Shown: positions 1-7,999 of the stretch, piece after piece | Numbering within the stretch: position 1 is the stretch's first letter | Layout of the letters: every line of letters starts with the position of its first letter | Assembly (NCBI GenBank): GCA_018400515.1 | Contig: JAGYMR010000043.1 | Coordinates: forward strand, 1-15,184 | DNA: 15,184 bases | Source of the DNA: Tangfeifania sp. | Lineage (GTDB): Bacteria; Bacteroidota; Bacteroidia; Bacteroidales; Prolixibacteraceae | Direction of reading: 5' to 3' | Notes under the pieces: generated by a model | The model's input: the letters and a program-made list of their open reading frames with translations, nothing else | What the model was told of the DNA's origin: nothing | The model's database searches: none | Program-made: the position numbers and the translations under genes

Positions 1-260
1 CGGTCACGCTCGGCGCCCAAGCGCTGCCGGTTTGATTTTACCAGTTGCCTGCGCTCTTTTTTTATTTTCCACAAACGGGGGGAGAAATAGACCGCGGCAA
101 GCAGGTAGCCCAGAAGCACGCATACGAGCAGCACGAGGACCAGCGGTGCGTCGGGAAATTCCCAGAAAAAGGCGGTGATGGTGACTTCGAAAGAATTTTG
201 AAGGGTAAAAATTACCAGGAGGATGGCCAGAACGAGAAGGACAATAATAAAGAGATGCAT
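1..260 (-). CDS. LapA-domain small inner-membrane protein (partial, C-terminus off the left edge)
   Basis: I translated this by hand from an ATG at 260 on the minus strand; it stays open to the window edge, giving 86 codons. Two hydrophobic helices are visible, at about residues 2-19 and 39-58. Between them lies a short polar segment starting with LQNSFEVTITAFFWEF, and after them a basic tail (KIKKERRQ) that looks like the start of a coiled coil. This two-helix layout with the QN-x-V motif is that of the LapA / DUF1049 family, whose enterobacterial members help assemble lipopolysaccharide at the inner membrane. The exact role in Bacteroidota is not established. There is no clear ribosome binding site, only an A-rich stretch upstream. 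The C-terminal end and any downstream partner are not visible. Confidence 0.75.
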   Translation of the reverse strand, partial: MHLFIIVLLVLAILLVIFTLQNSFEVTITAFFWEFPDAPLVLVLLVCVLLGYLLAAVYFSPRLWKIKKERRQLVKSNRQRLGAERD

Positions 261-365
261 GGTTTTCTTTTTTATTCGAAGATAAAAAAAGGATGGCAAA
301 AGCATGCTATCCCCCGGGGAAAATTTTTGTTTTATGGATATTCCGGAACATCCGGGGGAGTTGAT

Positions 366-398
366 AAAAAAAAGGGACAGCAAAAAAAATGCTGTCCC
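366..398 (-). terminator. Intrinsic terminator after lepB
   Basis: A perfect 8-bp stem (GGGACAGC at 374-381 paired with GCTGTCCC at 391-398) has a 9-base loop. Read on the minus strand it is followed by eight T residues (366-373). It lies 19 bases past the lepB stop codon, so it ends the dapB-lepB unit and separates it from the LapA-domain gene. There is no T tract on the plus-strand side, so it acts in one direction only. Confidence 0.88.
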
Positions 399-416
399 CT
401 GTGATAGAGCAATTTT

Positions 417-1760
417 TTAATGGATGACCTGGAACATCCGCCGCAGTCTGATTTTTTGGGGCAGTGGCCGGTCTTTATCGAGCGAGAGCCAGATGAAGCT
501 GGCTTTCCCCACAATGTGGTCTTCGGGAACAAAGCCCCAGAACCGGGAGTCGGCGGAGTTGTGCCTGTTATCTCCCATCATCCAGTAGTAATCCATTTCA
601 AATGTATAGCTGTCGGCTGCTTGTCCGTTAATCAGGATGGTACGGTCTTTAACCTCCAGTTCATTGTTTTCGTAAACATCGATAATCCGCCGGTAGAGGG
701 GAAGGTTATCCGTTGTCAGGGATACGGTTTCCCCTTTTTCGGGAACGGTCAGGGGGCCGAAATTATCGACATTCCATGGGTAACGCCGGTCGTGGGGAAA
801 GGCATTCGGATCCCATTCGCCCGGATCTTCCACCACTTTTTCGACCGAAACAACATTGGTGAAATTTTTGAGTTTTTCCACGTTTTCTGCGGTTAGGGGG
901 AACATGTATTTGTTGCCCGAATATACCGACCGGTCATCTTTCGCAATGTGCAGCCGGTCGAGGGCCATCGGGTTGATGGAAGTGCCGTCGGTGGTCACGA
1001 TGTAGTTGTATTGCATTCCCCCGATTTTCTTTTGGGGTTCCCCGTTAATAATGACCTTTCCGCTGTTCATCCGGATTTCATCGCCCGGGGTGCCGATGCA
1101 CCGTTTGATGTAATTTTCCCGTTTATCCACCGGGCGCGCCACAATTTCGCCAAAGTTGCGGGGGTCATTCCAGATCCTCTCCCTTCCGTAATTCCGGACC
1201 AGCTGGTAATAGCTCTGGTTTTGCAGGCGGAGCGCGACGGTATCACCTTCGGGAAAGTGGAACACCACCACGTCGTTGTTTTCCACTTCGCCAAAGCCTG
1301 CAAGGCGCTTGTAGGGCCTTTGGATCCATTCCACGTACGATTTTTTGGTACGGCTCAGGGGAAGGGTATTGTGTACAAAGGGAAAGGAGAGGGGAGTATT
1401 GGGTGTTTTGGGGCCGTAAGCCACCTTGCTTACAAAAAGGTAGTCGCCCACAAGGAGCGATTTTTCCATGGATGAGGTAGGAATGGTGTAGGCTTCTATA
1501 AAGAACATCCGGATGAAGGTGGCAGCGATCACTGCAAAAATGATGGCATCGACCCATTCAACCAATTTGGTTTGTTTGCCTCCGGGGGGATTTTTTTTCT
1601 TCCAGAAAGCCCAGTGGACCTTTTGGGTGATATAGATATCGAAAATCACTGCCAGCCCCGGTAACCACCAAAAGTTACCGAGCCAGATGACCCAGAGGGT
1701 ATACAACCCTCCGACCCCGATGAATTTAAACCATTTGTTGGTCAGTATTTTTTGTACCAT
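417..1760 (-). CDS. lepB: Signal peptidase I
   Basis: This is the membrane-bound serine/lysine endopeptidase (family S26) that removes signal peptides from exported proteins on the outer face of the inner membrane. The 447-residue protein has hydrophobic segments near residues 13-40 and 70-88. The catalytic serine box PTSSMEKSLLVGD follows, with Ser97 as the likely nucleophile. The lysine box YIKRCIGTPGDEI has Lys219 as the likely general base, and the C-terminal box GDNRHNSADSRFWGFVP spans about 396-412. It is much longer than the E. coli enzyme (324 residues) because of extra sequence between the lysine box and the last box (about 231-390), which is usual for Bacteroidota. The start at 1760 lies 10 bases after dapB, so co-transcription is likely. 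The terminator at 366-398 closes the unit. Identity is firm. Confidence 0.96.
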   Translation of the reverse strand: MVQKILTNKWFKFIGVGGLYTLWVIWLGNFWWLPGLAVIFDIYITQKVHWAFWKKKNPPGGKQTKLVEWVDAIIFAVIAATFIRMFFIEAYTIPTSSMEKSLLVGDYLFVSKVAYGPKTPNTPLSFPFVHNTLPLSRTKKSYVEWIQRPYKRLAGFGEVENNDVVVFHFPEGDTVALRLQNQSYYQLVRNYGRERIWNDPRNFGEIVARPVDKRENYIKRCIGTPGDEIRMNSGKVIINGEPQKKIGGMQYNYIVTTDGTSINPMALDRLHIAKDDRSVYSGNKYMFPLTAENVEKLKNFTNVVSVEKVVEDPGEWDPNAFPHDRRYPWNVDNFGPLTVPEKGETVSLTTDNLPLYRRIIDVYENNELEVKDRTILINGQAADSYTFEMDYYWMMGDNRHNSADSRFWGFVPEDHIVGKASFIWLSLDKDRPLPQKIRLRRMFQVIH

Positions 1761-1770
1761 TAAGAAATAT

Positions 1771-2487
1771 TTAAAATTGTAACATCTCTTTCATGCTCAG
1801 GATTCCCTGGTGTTTGGTGCTGTATTCCGCCGCCAGGACAGCTCCCAGGGCAAATCCTTTGCGGCTTTTGGCACTGTGGGTTATTTCGATGAAATCGACT
1901 TCTGAATCGTATTTCACGGTATGGATGCCCGGAACATTTCCTTCGCGGACAGATTTAACAGGGAGGTCGCCCGGCCCTTCTGCGGTTTCTTTCGTCCATT
2001 TTTTTATTTCGGGCAGTATTCCAGTCAGGTCTTCGGCAAGGCTGATGGCTGTTCCGCTGGGGGCATCCAGTTTTTGTGTATGATGCACTTCCGTCATTTC
2101 GGGCGTATATTCGGGGCGGTTGGCCATTAATTCCGCCAGTTTCCTGTTCAGTTCAAAAAATAGGTTCACTCCTACGGAGAAATTGCTTCCGTAGAAAAAG
2201 GTGCCCCCGGCAGCCGTGCATTTATCATGCACCTCCTTTTTCCGGTCGAGCCAGCCCGTGGTTCCGCTTACCACGGGGATGCCGGCTTCAAAACATTTAA
2301 AGTAGTTTTCCACCGCCGAGGAAGGGACGGAAAATTCGATGGCCGCATCGCATTTCTGCAGATTTTCAACGGTCATATCTTTCTGATTATCAATATCTAT
2401 GATAAGTTCAATTTCATGGCCGCGGGAAAGGGCAATTTTTTCAATCTCCTTGCCCATTTTACCGTAACCGATCAGTGCTAACTTCAT
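1771..2487 (-). CDS. dapB: 4-hydroxy-tetrahydrodipicolinate reductase
   Basis: This enzyme makes tetrahydrodipicolinate with NAD(P)H in the cytoplasmic lysine/diaminopimelate pathway, feeding peptidoglycan and lysine synthesis. The N-terminal Rossmann motif GYGKMGKE is at residues 7-14, SGTTGW at 74-79, and the family signature HHTQKLDAPSGTA at 135-147. By comparison with E. coli DapB, His135 and Lys139 are the catalytic pair. At 238 residues it is somewhat shorter than E. coli DapB (273), as is common in this phylum. It is the first gene of a probable dapB-lepB unit, an arrangement often seen in Bacteroidota. Two -7-like boxes lie upstream. Start at the ATG at 2487, directly before the nucleotide-binding strand. 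Confidence 0.97.
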   Translation of the reverse strand: MKLALIGYGKMGKEIEKIALSRGHEIELIIDIDNQKDMTVENLQKCDAAIEFSVPSSAVENYFKCFEAGIPVVSGTTGWLDRKKEVHDKCTAAGGTFFYGSNFSVGVNLFFELNRKLAELMANRPEYTPEMTEVHHTQKLDAPSGTAISLAEDLTGILPEIKKWTKETAEGPGDLPVKSVREGNVPGIHTVKYDSEVDFIEITHSAKSRKGFALGAVLAAEYSTKHQGILSMKEMLQF

Positions 2488-2520
2488 AATGGATTTCTTT
2501 GTCTGTTAAAAAATAATTTA

Positions 2521-2546
2521 CAAAGATAAAATATTACACAAATGTA
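2521..2546 (-). promoter_or_regulatory. Candidate -7 boxes for the dapB-lepB unit
   Basis: Read on the minus strand, two matches to the Bacteroidota -7 consensus TAnnTTTG are present: TATCTTTG (plus positions 2521-2528) and TACATTTG (2539-2546). The first would give a leader of roughly 25-30 bases for dapB. A TTG that could serve as the -33 element (plus 2561-2563) is 14 bases from the second box, shorter than usual, so the assignment rests on the -7 boxes alone. Confidence 0.45.
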
Positions 2547-2575
2547 CCCAGCACATGCAGCAACTTAAAAATTAT

Positions 2576-2583
2576 TATTTTTG
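2576..2583 (+). promoter_or_regulatory. Candidate -7 box right in front of the HAD phosphatase start
   Basis: TATTTTTG matches TAnnTTTG exactly and ends five bases before the ATG at 2589. If used, transcription would begin at or next to the start codon, giving a leaderless or nearly leaderless mRNA. No Shine-Dalgarno sequence is present, which fits. A clear TTTG -33 element is not seen at the expected distance. Confidence 0.4.
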
Positions 2584-2588
2584 GGGCG

Positions 2589-3428
2589 ATGAACGGAAAA
2601 TACATCCAACTTGTTGCCACCGATCTGGACGGAACCTTTTTGCGGGATGATCAGACCATCAGTGCCAGGAACCTGGAAGCGCTGCATTTACTCGGCGAAA
2701 GATGCATCACGCGCGTGGCGGCTACGGGGAGAAACCTCCGGAAGGTCAATGAAGTGATTCATCAGGAGGTACCTTTCGATTACATTGTTTTCTCTTCGGG
2801 GGCCGGGGTGTATAGCTGGAAGGAGCGCATGCACCTGTTTGCCCGGAACATGGCGCCCCGCTCCACGGAGAGGCTGGCCCGCTATTTTGTGAATCAAAAA
2901 GTCAGTTTTTATGCCTTTGATCCGGCTCCCGGAAATCACCGGCTGTGGTTTCACAAAGGGGCGCAGGATTGTCCCGAATTTAACCGGTTTTTATCGTTTC
3001 ACAATGCATTTGCCCGGGCATTTCCTGGGGAGGGGAAACTGCCGGGTGAAGCGTGCCAGTTTCTCCTGATCATTCCCGAAGATGAACAGCTGTTCAACCG
3101 TTTAAAAAAGGAGATTGAATCGCAGTGCGATGAGATCCGTGTCATTCGCTCCTCATCGCCGGTGACCAAAGGATATATCTGGTTGGAGGTTTTTCACCGG
3201 GAGGTATCCAAAGGGCATGGCGTGCAAAAAGTGTGCAACCTTCTGGGAATTGAGCGGAGGCACACCTTTGGGATCGGGAACGATTACAATGATCTGGACC
3301 TGTTGCATTTTACCGCGCATTCCTGCCTCACCGAAAATGCGCCACCGGAAATAAAAAAAATGTTCCGGGTAGTGCCCTCCAATGAAAACAATGCATTTGC
3401 CCATGCCATTCAACCGTTCTTAAAATAA
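2589..3428 (+). CDS. Cof-type HAD-superfamily phosphatase
   Basis: This is a 279-residue cytoplasmic hydrolase of the HAD superfamily, class IIB (Cof-type) cap, a group that dephosphorylates sugar phosphates and similar metabolites. Motif I is DLDGT at residues 12-16, where Asp12 is the nucleophile and Asp14 the acid/base. Motif II is ATGR at 45-48, with Thr46. The motif III lysine is Lys208 in the VSKGHG segment, and motif IV is GNDYND at 230-235. In most Cof proteins motif IV reads GDxxND; here the first acidic position is Asn231, although Asp232 and Asp235 remain. The cap domain is inserted between about 85 and 190. It is divergent from dapB and has no visible ribosome binding site. The substrate cannot be told from sequence. 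Confidence 0.9.
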   Translation: MNGKYIQLVATDLDGTFLRDDQTISARNLEALHLLGERCITRVAATGRNLRKVNEVIHQEVPFDYIVFSSGAGVYSWKERMHLFARNMAPRSTERLARYFVNQKVSFYAFDPAPGNHRLWFHKGAQDCPEFNRFLSFHNAFARAFPGEGKLPGEACQFLLIIPEDEQLFNRLKKEIESQCDEIRVIRSSSPVTKGYIWLEVFHREVSKGHGVQKVCNLLGIERRHTFGIGNDYNDLDLLHFTAHSCLTENAPPEIKKMFRVVPSNENNAFAHAIQPFLK

Positions 3429-3488
3429 TTTGTTGTAATGGTGGAGAAAAATTCAAGACATATATTTAAAATTGATAAAAAAAATACG

Positions 3489-6290
3489 ATGAAGCATTTT
3501 GTTACCCTGATTTTTATTTTGAGCACATTTCTGTTGCAGGCACAACCGGAGAAGGATCAGAATTCCCCTATTCCGGTGGATCCCAACGTATCGAAAGGCG
3601 TCCTTGAAAACGGGATGACCTATTATGTCCGGTCGAACGACACGCCCGAGAACCGGGTGGAGCTGATGCTGGTTGTGAAAGCCGGTTCGGTGGATGAAGA
3701 CAAGGACCAGCAGGGACTGGCCCATTTCGCAGAGCACATGGCTTTTAACGGGACCAAAAATTTTCCGAAGAACGAACTGATCAGCTATTTCGAATCGATT
3801 GGCATGGAATTCGGTCCGGAGATCAATGCCTACACCAGTCTTGATGAAACTGTATATATGCTGAAGGTCCCCATGGATTCTGCCCTCTATCTGGAAAAGG
3901 GGCTGCAGGTACTCTATGACTGGGCCTGCCAGATTACCGATTCGGATGAGGAGATCGAAAACGAACGGGGTGTTATCCGTGAAGAGTGGCGCGGTGGCCG
4001 TGATGCCAATTACCGGATGCAGCAGGAGTGGTTGCCGGTGTTTTTGCACGGTTCGAAATATGCCGAGCGCCTGCCCATCGGGAAAATTGATATCATTGAG
4101 AACGGTCCGCCCGAAGCTTTGCGCCGTTTCCGCGATGACTGGTACCGTCCCGGATTGCAGGGGGTGATCGTTGTGGGCGATTTTGATCAGGAGGCGATGG
4201 TGGAAAAAGTAAAGGCAAAATTTTCACAAATACCTGCACCGGAGGATCCCCGGGAAAAAGTCTATTATGAGATCCCTGATCACGAGGAGACGCTGGTGAG
4301 TGTCGTGACCGACAAAGAAGCGCAGTATCCCGTAGCTTTTGCATTTTATAAACACCCGCTCAAGAAGGTTAAAACACTCGGGGATTACCGCCAGTCCATC
4401 CTTCACAACCTGTACAATTCGATGATCAACAACCGGCTTTCAGAGAAAACACAGGAGGCTGACCCGCCCTTTATCATGGGGCAGAGCTCTTTTTCAACGC
4501 TGTTCGGGCCCAAAAGTGTTTATCAATCGTTTGCCCTTTGCCACAATGATAAAATAGAGGAGGGGCTCAAAGCGGTGCTTTTGGAGAACGAACGGGTGAA
4601 AAAATTCGGATTCACCGGAACAGAACTGGAGCGGCAAAAGAAGGCCCTGCTGAAAAACATTGAAAAAATTTACAATGAGCGGGACAAGCAGAAATCGATC
4701 GATTATGCCCGGGAATATCAACGGAACTTTTTGATGACTGAGGAGCCCATTCCGGGGATAGAAAATGAGTTCCAGTACTATAAAACCTTCATCCCTGAGA
4801 TTACCCTGGAAGAGGTAAACCAGCTGGCGGAAAAATGGATCACTCCTGAAAACCGGGTGGTAGTGGTTACGGCTCCTGAAAAGGAGAATGTGGAAGTTCC
4901 CGGGAAAGAGGAGATTTTTGCCCTGCTTGAAGCGGTGGAGCAGACAGAACTGGAACCTTATGAAGATACCGCCTCCGACACGCCGCTTCTTACGGAAAAA
5001 CCGGGAGGCAGCCCGGTGGTTTCGGAGAAACCGGTTGAAGAGGTGGATGCTGTGGAGTGGACCTTGCGAAACGGGGCAAAGGTAGTTCTCAAGAGCACCG
5101 ACTTCAAGGATGATGAAATTTTGTTCCGCGCCTGGAGTCCCGGTGGCTCCTCCCTGTATGATGTGGCCGATGATGTTTCGGCAGGATTTGCAGCCAACAT
5201 TATGTCCCGGAGCGGCATTGCCGGGTTCGACAAAGTCACCCTGGATAAAATGCTGTCCGACAAAGTATTCAGTTTGTCTCCCTACATAGTAAATATCCGG
5301 GAAGGATTTACCGGAAATTCCTCGGTGGAAGACCTGGAGACCCTCCTGCAAATGGTTTACCTCTATTTTACCAGGCCCCGTTTCGATGAAACCAGCTTTC
5401 AGTCCTACATGAGCCGGATGACCGGTATGCTGGAAAACAAGGGGGCATCGCCCGAAGCTGTATTCCGGGATACACTGAATACCGTCCTGGCCAATTACCA
5501 TAAGCGGGCCCGGCCCATGTCCGTCGAATTGCTGAAGGAGGCCGATTTTGAGCGCATTAAGCAGATAGGGAAAGAGCGGTTCCGCAATGCGGCCGATTTC
5601 ACTTTCTTTTTTGTGGGGAATATTGACCCTGAAAAAATGAAACCCCTGATTGAACAATACATTGGCGGGCTCCCTTTCCTGGATGATACCGAAAAATGGC
5701 TCGATCCCGGAATTGACCCACCGCAGGGAGTTGTAGAGAAAGTGGTGAAAAAAGGACAGGAAGATAAAAGTATGCAGTACCTCGTATTTCATGGTGATTT
5801 TGAATATACTCCCGGGAATGTCCTGGAACTGGATGCGGTGGGGCGAATTTTATCGACCCGCCTGCTGGAAGTGATCCGCGAGGAAAAAAGCAGTGTTTAT
5901 TCCATTGGGGCACGGCCGTCCTCTTCAAAATATCCCGATGCCGAGTATACCGTCTCCATCTATTACGGGACGGATCCTGAGAAACTGGAAGAATTGAAAG
6001 CGGCTGTCTTTGCCGAGATCCGTGATTTTGCGAAAAACGGGCCCAGCCGGGAAGAACTTGAAAAAGCCCGGGAGAAGCTCCTGCGGGAGCGGGAAGTATC
6101 CCTGCGGGAAAATGATTTCTGGCTAAGACTTTTAAGCAACACCTATTTCCTGAAGGACGGGGATTTTTCAGATTTCGGAACATTTAACCAGCGGGTGGAA
6201 GCATTGACAGCTACCTCATTGCAAAAGGCTTTTAAAAAGTATTTCGATTTTGAAAATTATGTAGGTGTGGCTTTAAAACCGGCTCAATAA
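3489..6290 (+). CDS. Secreted M16-family zinc metallopeptidase (two M16 halves)
   Basis: This is a 933-residue pitrilysin-type peptidase. The inverted zinc motif HFAEH is at residues 79-83 (His79, catalytic Glu82, His83), and the third ligand is probably Glu159 in ENERGVI, 76 residues on, as in the family. An N-terminal M16 domain with its M16_C partner (about 20-470) is followed by a second pair (about 530-930) without HxxEH, the usual catalytic/inactive pairing that forms a closed peptide chamber. I prefer the ATG at 3489 over the in-frame ATG at 3438. It begins a signal peptide (MKHFVTLIFILSTFLLQAQ), while the longer form would put 17 charged residues in front. It is therefore likely periplasmic or surface exposed. 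It follows the HAD gene by 60 bases with no terminator between, and the glycosyltransferase starts 21 bases downstream. Native substrate is unknown; the family cleaves oligopeptides. Confidence 0.93.
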   Translation: MKHFVTLIFILSTFLLQAQPEKDQNSPIPVDPNVSKGVLENGMTYYVRSNDTPENRVELMLVVKAGSVDEDKDQQGLAHFAEHMAFNGTKNFPKNELISYFESIGMEFGPEINAYTSLDETVYMLKVPMDSALYLEKGLQVLYDWACQITDSDEEIENERGVIREEWRGGRDANYRMQQEWLPVFLHGSKYAERLPIGKIDIIENGPPEALRRFRDDWYRPGLQGVIVVGDFDQEAMVEKVKAKFSQIPAPEDPREKVYYEIPDHEETLVSVVTDKEAQYPVAFAFYKHPLKKVKTLGDYRQSILHNLYNSMINNRLSEKTQEADPPFIMGQSSFSTLFGPKSVYQSFALCHNDKIEEGLKAVLLENERVKKFGFTGTELERQKKALLKNIEKIYNERDKQKSIDYAREYQRNFLMTEEPIPGIENEFQYYKTFIPEITLEEVNQLAEKWITPENRVVVVTAPEKENVEVPGKEEIFALLEAVEQTELEPYEDTASDTPLLTEKPGGSPVVSEKPVEEVDAVEWTLRNGAKVVLKSTDFKDDEILFRAWSPGGSSLYDVADDVSAGFAANIMSRSGIAGFDKVTLDKMLSDKVFSLSPYIVNIREGFTGNSSVEDLETLLQMVYLYFTRPRFDETSFQSYMSRMTGMLENKGASPEAVFRDTLNTVLANYHKRARPMSVELLKEADFERIKQIGKERFRNAADFTFFFVGNIDPEKMKPLIEQYIGGLPFLDDTEKWLDPGIDPPQGVVEKVVKKGQEDKSMQYLVFHGDFEYTPGNVLELDAVGRILSTRLLEVIREEKSSVYSIGARPSSSKYPDAEYTVSIYYGTDPEKLEELKAAVFAEIRDFAKNGPSREELEKAREKLLREREVSLRENDFWLRLLSNTYFLKDGDFSDFGTFNQRVEALTATSLQKAFKKYFDFENYVGVALKPAQ

Positions 6291-6311
6291 TCTGCAAGAG
6301 ACCGGAGCAAC

Positions 6312-7190
6312 ATGAAAGTATGCGGTTTTACCTTTATTAGAAATGCCGAACTGTATGACTTCCCCGTTGTGGAAGCCATCAGTTCGGTATTGCCTGTTTG
6401 TGACCGGTTCGTGGTGGCGGTGGGGAAATCGGAAGATAACACCCGCCGGATGATTGAAAAAATCGATCCTGAGAAGGTTCATATCATTGATACCGTTTGG
6501 GATGAATCGCTCCGGAAAGGCGGGGAGGTCTATGCGGCAGAGACCAACAAAGCCTTTGATGCCGTGCCTCCGGAATACGACTGGTGTTTTTACATTCAGG
6601 GCGATGAGGTGCTGCATGAAGACTTTTTGCCTGTGGTTCGGCAGGCGATGCATGAAAACCTTACAAAAAAAAAGGTGGAGGGATTGCTTTTTGGTTTCCG
6701 GCATTTCTTTGGCACTTACGATTATGTGGGCGATTCAAGAAAATGGTACCGCAATGAGATCAGGATCATCCGGAACGATAAGTCGATCCGTTCCTACCGC
6801 GACGCCCAGGGATTCCGCAAGAATAACCGGAAGCTGAAAGTGGTACCGGCGGGGGCTGAAATTTACCATTACGGATGGGTCCGGCCCCCTTCTTTTATGC
6901 AGAAAAAGATCAATGCCGTCCGGCAGTTTTATGAGGGGGACTCCGGAAGTGGCTCGCTGAGCGGGGAGGCCGGAAAGGCGATCTTTGACTACGGTACCCG
7001 GTATGATGCCCTCGCAAGATTTGAGGGAACCCATCCGGCGGTGATGCACGGCCGCATCCACCAGATGAACTGGCGGGTAACCCTCGATCCGCAAAAGATC
7101 CGGATGAAACCCAAGTACCGCATCCTTCATGCCATTGAAAAGCGGTTCGGGATCCGGCTTTTTGAATACCGGAATTACACCCTGCTTTAA
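6312..7190 (+). CDS. GT2-like glycosyltransferase
   Basis: This 292-residue protein has no signal peptide or membrane helix and looks like a GT-A fold glycosyltransferase of the GT2 type. The N-terminal strand KVCGFTFIRNAE (2-13) resembles the nucleotide-sugar binding start of this group. A second strand, DRFVVAVGKSEDNT, covers 31-44. WCFYIQGDEVLHED (91-104) sits where the metal-binding DxD normally lies, here read as QGDE with Asp98 and Glu99. The C-terminal part is basic and aromatic (HYGWVRPP at 186-193). Such enzymes move a sugar from a nucleotide donor to a glycan or lipid acceptor; neither can be predicted here. It starts 21 bases after the M16 gene, so it is probably read from the same transcript, although no functional link is evident. 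No other glycan genes are nearby. Confidence 0.78.
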   Translation: MKVCGFTFIRNAELYDFPVVEAISSVLPVCDRFVVAVGKSEDNTRRMIEKIDPEKVHIIDTVWDESLRKGGEVYAAETNKAFDAVPPEYDWCFYIQGDEVLHEDFLPVVRQAMHENLTKKKVEGLLFGFRHFFGTYDYVGDSRKWYRNEIRIIRNDKSIRSYRDAQGFRKNNRKLKVVPAGAEIYHYGWVRPPSFMQKKINAVRQFYEGDSGSGSLSGEAGKAIFDYGTRYDALARFEGTHPAVMHGRIHQMNWRVTLDPQKIRMKPKYRILHAIEKRFGIRLFEYRNYTLL

Positions 7191-7258
7191 AGGCCCGGTA
7201 ATGCCGGTCAGTCAAAAACTTTATTCAACCGGTTACGTATATGGACCCGGTGAAATGA

Positions 7259-7309
7259 ATCCCGGCGATTCCGGGATACGCTGTGATGAACACCCGCAGG
7301 TGTTTTGTT
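7259..7309 (+). terminator. Tandem hairpins after the glycosyltransferase gene, possible terminator
   Basis: Two hairpins follow the stop codon at 7190. The first is a perfect 7-bp stem, ATCCCGG (7259-7265) with CCGGGAT (7271-7277), and a 5-base loop. The second is a 6-bp stem, AACACC (7289-7294) with GGTGTT (7299-7304), followed by TTGTTC. The T tract is short and broken, so termination may be incomplete. The rest of the 253-base gap (7191-7443) holds no supported gene; the last 80 bases are AT-rich and presumably carry the promoter of the next gene, but I find no good TAnnTTTG box. Confidence 0.45.
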
Positions 7310-7443
7310 CTTGTAGTTATGTTTAATAAAAAAATCAGGAACGGCCTTTTGAAACGAGCATGTAAAATATTTTCATCCAGGAGAATGATTAAAATACATG
7401 CGAGTTCAATACGATACCTTAGAAAATTAACAATTTAAATAGT

Positions 7444-7788
7444 ATGAAGATTAACCGGCTTTCATTTGGTTCCATTTCAATCGATGGCAAAACCTATGAA
7501 AAAGATGTGATCATTGACCACGGGAACGTCAAAAAGCGAAAAAAAGGGCCCTCGAAAGCCTACCGGGGAATGTTCGGGCATACCCCGCTTTCCTCCGCTG
7601 AGAATATTCCCTGGGACTGCAAGTACCTGGTGATCGGCGACGGGCACAGCTCAAGCCTTCCTGTGATGGATGAAGTCTATGAAGCGGCCCGGGAGGAAGG
7701 GGTGAAACTGCTTGTTATGAGCACCCCTGAGGCGATAAAACATGTGAATGATCCCGATACCAACTTTATTCTTCACCTGACGTGCTGA
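7444..7788 (+). CDS. Mth938-like domain protein
   Basis: This is a single-domain 114-residue protein of the Mth938-like / DUF498 family, whose eukaryotic relatives include AAMDC and NDUFAF3. Visible hallmarks are the opening FGSISIDGKTYEKDVII (8-24), the central strand YLVIGDGHSS (61-70; many members have GTG where this has GDG) and the late VMSTPEAIKHVND segment (91-103), which matches the family's T-x-x-A...N pattern. The fold is known from structures, but the biochemical role in bacteria is not settled. There is no signal peptide, so it is cytoplasmic. It ends with Cys114. The AT-rich leader (AATTAACAATTTAAATAGT before the ATG) is typical of Bacteroidota genes without Shine-Dalgarno sequences. 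Confidence 0.85.
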   Translation: MKINRLSFGSISIDGKTYEKDVIIDHGNVKKRKKGPSKAYRGMFGHTPLSSAENIPWDCKYLVIGDGHSSSLPVMDEVYEAAREEGVKLLVMSTPEAIKHVNDPDTNFILHLTC

Positions 7789-7999
7789 TCAGTACACCTT
7801 TGGGATAAGTATTTTGAAGCTAGGGAGGATGCCGGGCACCGACTGCCTTTCAATCCGCTTTTTCCGGTAAGGGGTGCGGTTTCCGGGAAATTCATACGGA
7901 TTGCTGAAAAATGAATGTCCCAAAGGAAGATTTTTGCATCAGGAATTCTTTTTATCCCTGAACTTTTGTAACTTAACAAGAGTTTCTGAGGGTCATCAA

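Noticed and set aside
311..358. Inverted CCCCCGG / CCGGGGG pair near the lepB terminator
   Set aside because: Stem of only 7 bases with a loop over 30 bases; the neighbouring 8-bp hairpin with a T tract is the real terminator.
45..404. Plus-strand open frame of 119 codons at the left edge
   Set aside because: Antisense to the LapA-domain gene and runs into the lepB terminator; the opposite strand gives a clear two-helix membrane protein.
420..1475. Plus-strand open frames opposite lepB
   Set aside because: Antisense shadows; lepB on the minus strand has all catalytic boxes.
4494..5792. Long open frame (432 codons) on the minus strand inside the M16 peptidase gene
   Set aside because: It is fully antisense to a well-supported peptidase gene and its translation shows no recognisable domain. 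Codon bias of the sense gene explains the open frame.
5599..6183. Minus-strand open frame of 194 codons inside the M16 gene
   Set aside because: Proline- and arginine-rich low-quality translation, antisense to the second M16 half.
7129..7326. 65-codon plus-strand frame across the glycosyltransferase end
   Set aside because: It overlaps the glycosyltransferase C-terminus in another frame and passes through two hairpins; no coding signature.
7358..7401. 7-bp inverted repeat GCATGTA / TACATGC before the Mth938 gene
   Set aside because: Short, widely spaced and AT-rich; no sign that it is an operator rather than chance.
7874..7999. Upstream extension of the four-cysteine protein to 7874
   Set aside because: The extension has no family-like features and would place a Shine-Dalgarno-like GAGGG and a promoter-like box inside the coding region; ATG 8000 is the better start.
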